Below are positions 54,176 to 60,182 of a stretch of DNA of 64,000 bases, piece after piece. The DNA is taken from positions 1-64,000 of the forward strand of contig NZ_OUNR01000017.1 in assembly GCF_900403705.1 (NCBI RefSeq), written 5' to 3'. The position numbers were made by a program, and so were the translations under genes. The stretch's first letter is position 1, and each line of letters begins with the position of its first letter. Under the pieces are notes generated by a model. That model did no database searches. It was given only the letters and a program-made list of their open reading frames with translations, and was not told the origin of the DNA. Origin of the DNA: Nitrospira lenta. GTDB lineage: Bacteria > Nitrospirota > Nitrospiria > Nitrospirales > Nitrospiraceae.

Positions 54176-54546
54176 GACCGCACCACCTCAAGACTCACCT
54201 GCTTGAACCCGAGCCCTCGGACTTCGTCCACCACACCGACGAACCGCTCTAAAATAGTGACCCGGTCGGCCCGCACCACTACAAGCGACTCCCGCGGATG
54301 AGACGTGAGACTTGCGGTCAACCCATCCGCGACAACCGGTTGATCGTTCAAAAACAGCTGCCCCTCGGCCGTCAGCGTAATGACCAAGGGAACGTCCTTA
54401 TGCTCGCTCGCCGCCTTCGCTTTCGCCAATTCCACGGGAACCTGGCCGGTGGAGATGAACGTCGCCGTGGTCAACACAATCACCAGCAACACTAGCATCA
54501 CATCCACAAGCGGAATGACGTTGATTTGATTGAGCTCACGATCCAT
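54172..54546 (-). CDS. exbD: ExbD-type biopolymer transport protein
   Basis: 124 residues: short cytoplasmic start ELNQINVIPLVDVMLVLLVIVLTTATF with the essential membrane Asp (VDVMLVLLVI), then a periplasmic domain with GQLFLNDQPV and VVRADRVTILERFVGVVDEV. Partner of ExbB in energising TonB. It overlaps exbB by 11 nt upstream and tonB by 4 nt downstream, so the three are co-translated. The TolR/ExbD distinction is by context. Confidence 0.92.
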   Translation of the reverse strand: MDRELNQINVIPLVDVMLVLLVIVLTTATFISTGQVPVELAKAKAASEHKDVPLVITLTAEGQLFLNDQPVVADGLTASLTSHPRESLVVVRADRVTILERFVGVVDEVRGLGFKQVSLEVVRS

Positions 54547-54961
54547 GCTGCACCTTATACAGTGTCAGCAACTCCGACACCCGACGCCGCAACACGTTAT
54601 TCAGAACGACGCAGGGAATCGCCACGAGCAATCCAACCGCGGTCGCTTTGAGCGCCAGACTGAGACCGACCATGATGGCGCCGACCGCCATGGTGCCGGA
54701 CGTGCCCATCGTATGAAACGTGAGCATGATGCCCATCACAGTCCCCAGCAATCCGATATAGGGCGCGTTGGCCGCCACTGTCCCGATAACGACGAGTCGC
54801 TTCGTCAGCGCCATTTCCATCGTTTGAATGTCGTCGAATTGAGTCGGCGACACGCGACGATAGTACAGCCATCGCTCGACGGCGACGGCCAGGGCCCACA
54901 GACTAAGAGCTATAAGCAATCCGATAATTCCAAAATCCACCAAGTGCTTGAGCGCATCCAC
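54536..54961 (-). CDS. exbB: ExbB/TolQ-family proton-channel subunit
   Basis: About 141 residues. Start GTG at 54961 with GAGGAG 7 nt upstream; the frame opens with TTG at 54976. Three transmembrane helices: N-terminal FGIIGLLIALSLWALAVAVERW, and two in NAPYIGLLGTVMGIMLTFHTMG and GLSLALKATAVGLLVAIPCVVLNNVL, the family signature. Shorter than E. coli ExbB (about 244), but within the small MotA/TolQ/ExbB class. Forms the motor with ExbD for TonB. Confidence 0.9.
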   Translation of the reverse strand: MDALKHLVDFGIIGLLIALSLWALAVAVERWLYYRRVSPTQFDDIQTMEMALTKRLVVIGTVAANAPYIGLLGTVMGIMLTFHTMGTSGTMAVGAIMVGLSLALKATAVGLLVAIPCVVLNNVLRRRVSELLTLYKVQHGS

Positions 54962-55045
54962 GTCCGGTCTCCTCAAGTGAAGATAAACAACGACCCTGCC
55001 GCCTCAGCCGCCTCACAATAGAAGACGAATGAATCCGACGAAACC

Positions 55046-56092
55046 TCACTGCTTTTCTGAAATGCCACGCTTTTCTTCCAGGACAACGACCTCTCCATTG
55101 ACATGGGAGACGACAATCGGGGCCGCCCGTTCCAGCGCATTGAGCAATCCCGCCCGGTCATCGGCCCCAAAGACCCCACTGACCCTCAGTGCACCGATTC
55201 GCGGATCAAGAATCCTGATCTCTCCCCGTTGATAGCGGCCCACCTCCTGAATCACTTCAGACAATGGACGATCCTCGAACATAACCTTTCCTTCAAGCCA
55301 CGCCGTCGCTTCGGCTAGCGATACCGTTTTCACCGGCGATATCGCACCCGACGGCTCATAGGCAATTTGCTCGCCGGCCGTGAGTCGCTGCCACAATGGC
55401 TCTGACGCCGCCGGTTCGGATTGCTGCACCTCGACGGCCCCCTCTACCACGGTCACCATGACACGCTGCTCCAACCGTCGGACCACAAACTGCGTACCGA
55501 TATCCCGAACAACTCTGTTCCCTGCCACCACCTCAAACGGTCCCCCGCCCGAGTGCGATACGGCAAATAAGGCTTCCCCCTCCTGCAGCACGACAGTCCG
55601 CTTGGAACGGGAGAACGCCGTGGCAATCACCGTGCTCGTATTTAACGTGACGGCGGATCCGTCAGGAAGCACCACGATCCGCCGCTCACCCTTGGCGGTG
55701 CGATACTCCGCTGTTGCCACGCCGGACGTGAACCACCATCCACCCGCGATGACAACCGCCAACAACAGCGCACACACGGCCGAGAGCCTGGCTGGACGGT
55801 ACGACCACATTGAAACGGTGCGAGGGCGTTGCGCGGCACACTCCCATTCGCGCGCCGCGCGTACGAGCTCTTCGCGTAACAGCGGCCGGGTCGAGTCCAG
55901 TTCGCCCCACAAGCGACAACACCGGTCGAACTCCCGTCGATGCATCGGATCGGCATCAACCCACGCGTGCCACGCCCGCCGATCAGCATACGTGGCGCCC
56001 CCGGACTGAAGCCGCACAAACCATTCAAGCGCCTGCTCGGCAATCGATGCAGCATCGTGAGGTTCCGCCTGCTCTCCGACTATCTGACTCAT
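55046..56092 (-). CDS. FecR-family anti-sigma/regulator
   Basis: 348 residues. N-terminal DUF4880-like segment (QALEWFVRLQSGGATYADRRAWHAW; ADPMHRREFDRCCRLWGELD), one transmembrane helix (LSAVCALLLAVVIAGGWWF), the FecR domain (RTAKGERRIVVLPDGSAVTLNT; GEALFAVSHSGGGPFEV) and a C-terminal domain with VMFEDRPLSEVIQEVGRYQRGEI. It partners the ECF sigma encoded about 104 nt upstream. Paralogue of the FecR at 42773-43846. Normally it relays receptor occupancy to the sigma factor. Confidence 0.91.
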   Translation of the reverse strand: MSQIVGEQAEPHDAASIAEQALEWFVRLQSGGATYADRRAWHAWVDADPMHRREFDRCCRLWGELDSTRPLLREELVRAAREWECAAQRPRTVSMWSYRPARLSAVCALLLAVVIAGGWWFTSGVATAEYRTAKGERRIVVLPDGSAVTLNTSTVIATAFSRSKRTVVLQEGEALFAVSHSGGGPFEVVAGNRVVRDIGTQFVVRRLEQRVMVTVVEGAVEVQQSEPAASEPLWQRLTAGEQIAYEPSGAISPVKTVSLAEATAWLEGKVMFEDRPLSEVIQEVGRYQRGEIRILDPRIGALRVSGVFGADDRAGLLNALERAAPIVVSHVNGEVVVLEEKRGISEKQ

Positions 56093-56196
56093 GCAACAAC
56101 CTGCGATCCAGACCGATTCACCTCACTACCCATGCCCCATAAGACGCAACACCTTGCGCCAACCTGACTCAGCTCCTCGATTTTTCAATCAGGCCC

Positions 56197-56745
56197 CTAC
56201 GAACGATCCGCCCGTGAAACTCCTCCATCGAGTTCAACCCGGCGGCGACAATGCGCCATCGCCTTCATCACATGTTTTTCCACCATGTTTTTGGAGATAC
56301 CGAGACGACCGGCGATATCCGCATGGGAAAGCTCCAAGAACTTGTGCAACAGAAACACTTGCCGGCACTTTGGCGGAAGCTCCGCGATGGCCGCATGCAG
56401 GAGCTGCACGCGCTCCTTAGCCTCGACCGCATCGTCCGGACGGGTCGCCAGGGATGGAAGTTCCTCGGCTGTCTCTAGTTGCGTGATCCGTTCCGCTCGA
56501 ATCCGTTGCCGCCGAAACAGATCGATGGAGAGATTCACCGCCGTCTTGTAGAGAAAGGCCCTTGGCTGTGCAACCTCGGCCAGATCTTTCAACCCGCGCA
56601 CCCGGAGAAAGGTATCCTGCACCACATCTGCGGCCTGTTCGCGGCATCCCAGCTTGGCCGTGAGGAAACGCAGCAATTCACCGTAGTACTGCTGAAAGAG
56701 CGACGCTTCGAGTGTCACGCGTTGATCGTGCATGGTGCTATTCAA
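56197..56745 (-). CDS. ECF sigma factor, FecI-type
   Basis: 182 residues: region 2 (LFQQYYGELLRFLTAKLGC; ADVVQDTFLRVRGLKDL) and region 4 (LPPKCRQVFLLHKFLELSHADIAGRLGISKNMVEKHVMKAM) as in FecI/PvdS-like sigmas. Its start overlaps the end of the upstream tonB gene by 8 nt, which is an unusual coupling: tonB first, then sigma, FecR, ExbB, ExbD, TonB. The target promoters are unknown; one of the STN receptors is the likely sensor. Confidence 0.93.
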   Translation of the reverse strand: MNSTMHDQRVTLEASLFQQYYGELLRFLTAKLGCREQAADVVQDTFLRVRGLKDLAEVAQPRAFLYKTAVNLSIDLFRRQRIRAERITQLETAEELPSLATRPDDAVEAKERVQLLHAAIAELPPKCRQVFLLHKFLELSHADIAGRLGISKNMVEKHVMKAMAHCRRRVELDGGVSRADRS

Positions 56746-57787
56746 GTTGATAGTTCAAGGGCACCAACATGACGACGGAGGTTTCCCCCAACACATGGTC
56801 AAGTCTCAGCGGAGAAGCCGCCGCCAACGCCGCTAACGCCGCTTGATCGAGGATGGGATAGCCGGAGCTTTCTTCGATCACGGGATCGAGCAGCCGACCG
56901 TCACCCTGTACATGAATCTGTACGACGACTCGACCTTGGGCGTGAGCGGCCTTGGCCGATGCGGGATAGACCTTCACCCTCTCCAGCCTTGTTCGCAGTT
57001 CCTCCATGAGCCACCCATAGTCCGGAAAAGCCGTTCGGGTGACCGTGGATCTCGTCACAGCCTGCGGGCGCTGCAGCACATTCGGCCGCTCCAGCTGCGT
57101 CTCCACTTCAAGACTGCTCGATTCACGCTGGCTCTCGACCTGAGGGGGCGGAAGCAGAGCGGTAGCCGGATTCGCCACCGCCATGGCCGCCGCCGGCACG
57201 GTATCTTCCGCAGACAAGGCGGAGCGACCCGACACGGCCGGCCGGCGAGGCGGACGCGGGCTGGGAGCAACTTCAGATGAGAGTGACTCTGGAACCCGCG
57301 AGTCCTCCGAGTGATCGGATGACTCTGAAACATCCGGCGACGGCCGCGCATCGGCAGCAGGCTGAAGATCAGGCGCTGCCAGCGCCGACACCTCTTGGGG
57401 CTGGAGACTCTGAGCCGCCATCAATTCATTCGTGGGGGCGGCCATCAACGAAACGTCCCACCGAAACGGAGCCTTCTGTGGTATCGCGGAGATCTGCGCG
57501 GTGTGAAGATTGACGACAGCGGCTACGGCCAATAGGCAGCCATGGACGAGCGCTGAAATGCTCCATCCCAAAAGCGCCGTCTGCTCGGAGTCATCCCCAT
57601 CGCCCCGCAGCATCGGTGGCAAAATCAATCTGCCTGCGGCAGATCCGACCGAGGTCTGCCCGCAAGGATCAGCGAGTGGAGCAGATCGATACGGCTGATG
57701 CTGGGGGAGCCGTATCCCCACGCTACGCCGCTCCCAGCCCTGCTTCGCCGGAATCGAGAGCTGAGCATTTCTGAAAAAACTATTCAC
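56738..57787 (-). CDS. tonB: TonB energy-transducer protein (second copy)
   Basis: About 349 residues starting with GTG at 57787, where GGAG lies 5 nt upstream; the frame opens further up (57835) inside the terminator hairpin, so that longer start is unlikely. An ATG at 57613 would be an alternative. A long N-terminal cytoplasmic part precedes the membrane anchor (LLGWSISALVHGCLLAVAAVVNL), followed by a Ser/Pro-rich linker and C-terminal domain with YPASAKAAHAQGRVVVQIHVQGDG and the ending VVMLVPLNYQL. First gene after leader A. The first tonB lies five genes downstream. Confidence 0.88.
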   Translation of the reverse strand: MNSFFRNAQLSIPAKQGWERRSVGIRLPQHQPYRSAPLADPCGQTSVGSAAGRLILPPMLRGDGDDSEQTALLGWSISALVHGCLLAVAAVVNLHTAQISAIPQKAPFRWDVSLMAAPTNELMAAQSLQPQEVSALAAPDLQPAADARPSPDVSESSDHSEDSRVPESLSSEVAPSPRPPRRPAVSGRSALSAEDTVPAAAMAVANPATALLPPPQVESQRESSSLEVETQLERPNVLQRPQAVTRSTVTRTAFPDYGWLMEELRTRLERVKVYPASAKAAHAQGRVVVQIHVQGDGRLLDPVIEESSGYPILDQAALAALAAASPLRLDHVLGETSVVMLVPLNYQLE

Positions 57788-57803
57788 GTCGGCTCCGCAG
57801 AAA

Positions 57804-57864
57804 TAAAAAGCCCATGGCCGCCTGCTGGCGACCATGGGCTCTGGACTCGAAGTACTCTGGCCTC
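57804..57864 (-). promoter_or_regulatory. Leader element A: GAGGCCAGAG box plus intrinsic terminator
   Basis: Minus strand: GAGGCCAGAG (57864-57855), spacer UACUUCGAGUC, CAGAGCCC, then hairpin 57840-57809 (AGCCCATGG-CGCC against GGCG-CCATGGGCT) and a U-run. The boxes GAGGCCAGAG and GAGUCCAGAG are near-direct repeats here. It lies before tonB/ECF/FecR. The best copy of the four. Confidence 0.78.
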
Positions 57865-57906
57865 TTGCCGATTGCCTATGTTACGAGTGGCACCGGCTAA
57901 TTATCT

Positions 57907-57953
57907 GAATTTGATAATTAATATCAATACACGCCCGCTCGCCCCCCTGTCAA
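57907..57953 (-). promoter_or_regulatory. Promoter A with Fur-box-like operator
   Basis: Minus strand TTGACA (57953-57948), 18-nt spacer, TATTGA (57929-57924). The palindrome TTGATAATTAATATCAA (57911-57927) overlaps the -10, with TTGATA and TATCAA as exact inverted repeats. A Fur-like repressor bound here would block the -10. The gap to leader A (57865-57906) is AT-rich. Confidence 0.68.
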
Positions 57954-58109
57954 CTCCCCATCAACCAGCCCGACCACCAGCCTACTGGCACAGCGCTCCC
58001 CTTTGCGATCTTGCGAAATAACTATCGAACGCACGCCCATGAGCCCACTACTCCCACATCACCGTAGCATCTTCTTAATAGGGAAGGACCGTGCTAGGAT
58101 TGGCGCACC

Positions 58110-58889
58110 ATGCTCATCGATACACACACCCATCTCGACGATGCCCGGTACAACGATGACCGCGACGCAATGATCACGCGAGCGCGTGAGGCTGGCGTGG
58201 ACAACTTCATCACGATCGGCTGCGACCTTGCCACAAGCCAATCCGCGGTCGCTCTTGCCGATCAGCACGATTTCATCTATGCCTCGATCGGTGTGCATCC
58301 GCACGAGGTCAAGCATATCCAGGACACCTGGTACGCCGAATTCCGCCAGCTCGCTAGGAGCAAAAAGGTCGTAGCTTATGGCGAGATCGGCCTGGACTAT
58401 CACTACAACCACTCATCGCCGAAAGAACAGCGCGACCGGTTTCGCGAACAGATTCAGCTCGCGCGCGAACTCCGGCTGCCCGTGATCATTCACACCAGAG
58501 AGGCCGACACGGACACCGTCGCGATCTTACAGGAAGAACACGCATCGGAAATCGGCGGGGTGTTTCACTGCTTTTCCGGCGATGCGGCACTGGCGAAGCA
58601 TGCGCTCGACCTGGGATTCTACCTGTCGTTTTCAGGCATTCTCACGTTCCCCAAGGCCACGGCACTGCGGGACATTGCGAAGACCGTTCCGCTGGATCGA
58701 CTCTTGATCGAAACCGACTGTCCCTATCTCACACCAGTCCCTTATCGCGGGAAACGCAATGAACCGGCCTATGTCACGCATGTCGCGCAACAGTTGGCGA
58801 CCGTTCGCGCCGATGAGCTCGGCATGTCACCCGAGAAGATCGCCCTCGCCACGACCCGCAACGCCAAGCGCCTGTTCAAACTTGCGTGA
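58110..58889 (+). CDS. tatD: TatD-family deoxyribonuclease
   Basis: 259 residues with the TIM-barrel metal-dependent hydrolase fold: IDTHTHLDDARYN (HxH), AYGEIGLDYHYNHS (Glu), VIIHTREADTD (His), GVFHCFSGDAALA and LIETDCPYLTPVPYRGKRNEP (catalytic Asp). Exonuclease/quality-control type hydrolase, cytoplasmic. The start ATG at 58110 matches the family N-terminus. Monocistronic and divergent from the iron block. Confidence 0.95.
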   Translation: MLIDTHTHLDDARYNDDRDAMITRAREAGVDNFITIGCDLATSQSAVALADQHDFIYASIGVHPHEVKHIQDTWYAEFRQLARSKKVVAYGEIGLDYHYNHSSPKEQRDRFREQIQLARELRLPVIIHTREADTDTVAILQEEHASEIGGVFHCFSGDAALAKHALDLGFYLSFSGILTFPKATALRDIAKTVPLDRLLIETDCPYLTPVPYRGKRNEPAYVTHVAQQLATVRADELGMSPEKIALATTRNAKRLFKLA

Positions 58890-59078
58890 CCCGTGCCTGA
58901 TCTCAGAATGTGGGTGCTCGATGGCCGTCTCCGACCTGCTTCGCAATCTTCCGTCAGGCACCATCGAGATCGAAGGATAGAGAGGCCGCTGCGAAGCTCC
59001 TGCGCGTAGTGGAACCCCTTCGACAAAGAAGCCGACCGGAATTCTATTCATAGCAACTGGCTAGCGCCGCCCATCCCC

Positions 59079-59708
59079 CTACCGATTCGTAAGATCCTTC
59101 GGGTGCGACCACAGAGGATAGTCAATTCCTGCGAATCGGTTGATAACTACTGCCTGTGCCAGCAGCAGAACCACTCCGAACATGATCGCGACGAGACCGG
59201 TCATGCTCGTAATCATGCCAAGACTGACGATCATCGTGGTCGCCCCGGCAGGCGGATGCGGAACGCGCAACCAGATCATCAGCGCCGACGTGAAACCAAG
59301 CGAAAACGCCGCAGCCCCGATCCTCGGGACAGAGACGCCTTCACTGATCGTGGGTCCCGCGTTGAGAAGGCCGAAGACGAACAACGCCAAAACCCCCATC
59401 ACAATACCGATCAGATGCCCATAGACTGCATTGCGGGGCGATGAGCTTGCGGCAAGCGGGGTAAAAAAAATCAGGAACGCGGTCGGCCCGAGTGAGGGGA
59501 ATACGAGAGGTTCATGCGTCAAATAAGCGACACAGGCCATCAGGCCTATGGAGAGGCCGCCGTTGACCAGTGCAAATAGACCGGCAAACCCACGCGAGCG
59601 GCGCAACGCCTCCCCACCCGGCAAATGCAACGCACGGGCAAGGCCGGCAGCAACCTCCTCCAGCCGAACCTCGACCTCGGCGAGGAGAGGAGGACGGGCG
59701 GGGCTCAT
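59079..59708 (-). CDS. HPP-family membrane protein, possible nitrite/anion permease
   Basis: About 209 residues from ATG 59708, which overlaps the upstream gene's stop (ATGA). Four to five transmembrane helices carry the HPP signature PHPPAGATTMIVSLG (here WLRVPHPPAGATT) and FPSLGPTAFLIFF. HPP members in cyanobacteria and plastids are reported as nitrite transporters; context with a nitrate reductase here supports a nitrogen-oxyanion role, but substrate is inferred. The gene ends a three-gene run starting with the nitrate reductase. Confidence 0.85.
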   Translation of the reverse strand: MSPARPPLLAEVEVRLEEVAAGLARALHLPGGEALRRSRGFAGLFALVNGGLSIGLMACVAYLTHEPLVFPSLGPTAFLIFFTPLAASSSPRNAVYGHLIGIVMGVLALFVFGLLNAGPTISEGVSVPRIGAAAFSLGFTSALMIWLRVPHPPAGATTMIVSLGMITSMTGLVAIMFGVVLLLAQAVVINRFAGIDYPLWSHPKDLTNR

Positions 59709-60178
59709 GTCTGCACGTCCGGCGCAGTGCCCACCAGCAAGACCTGCGGCGCTTCGGCCTTCATCCGCATCACCAGCCACGCGGCCTGTTGCGAAATTGC
59801 CGAGGAGGCTTCAGCAACCGCCGACTGCAAGGGCTTGTTACGGGCCCCGGCGGCGGCCTGCCCAACCATCGCCCAGGTTGTCTGTGCAAGAGTCGCGATT
59901 TGATGCAGCTCCTGAAGGTCGCGCAAAAGCCCGCATGGACCCTTCCGGATCGCGACGAGCGGCTGAAGCGCCATGCGCTCGGTCGGCGCTTGCGGTGCCG
60001 CCTGAGATACGCGCAAACTACCGAGCCCTATGGCGCGGCCCTCGCAATCAGCCGCGAAGCCGCGGCAGGTGTAGTGGACATCTCCGTCCATTCGGTGTCC
60101 ATCCGAAACTGTTCGGAAGGATTCGGCCAACGCCAGCTCGATGTCGTGTAGAAAATCAATATAGGCTCGAAGCGTCAT
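59705..60178 (-). CDS. Unknown protein between nitrate reductase and HPP genes
   Basis: About 157 residues from ATG 60178, with GGAG 8 nt upstream. An N-terminal helical part (TLRAYIDFLHDIELALAESF) and a central, Cys-containing strand segment (DVHYTCRGFAADCEGRAIGLG), followed by a long helical C-terminus (LQELHQIATLAQTTWAMVGQAA; SSAISQQAAWLVMRMKAEA). No recognised family. The stop overlaps the HPP start by 4 nt and the start follows the nitrate reductase stop by 5 nt, so all three are one operon. A role as a chaperone or electron-transfer partner is possible but unsupported. Confidence 0.6.
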   Translation of the reverse strand: MTLRAYIDFLHDIELALAESFRTVSDGHRMDGDVHYTCRGFAADCEGRAIGLGSLRVSQAAPQAPTERMALQPLVAIRKGPCGLLRDLQELHQIATLAQTTWAMVGQAAAGARNKPLQSAVAEASSAISQQAAWLVMRMKAEAPQVLLVGTAPDVQT

Positions 60179-60182
60179 CGTT

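Noticed and set aside
58917-58970. Inverted repeat CTCGATGG/CCATCGAG after tatD as a terminator
   Set aside because: Only 8 bp with a long loop and no U-tract; could be chance.
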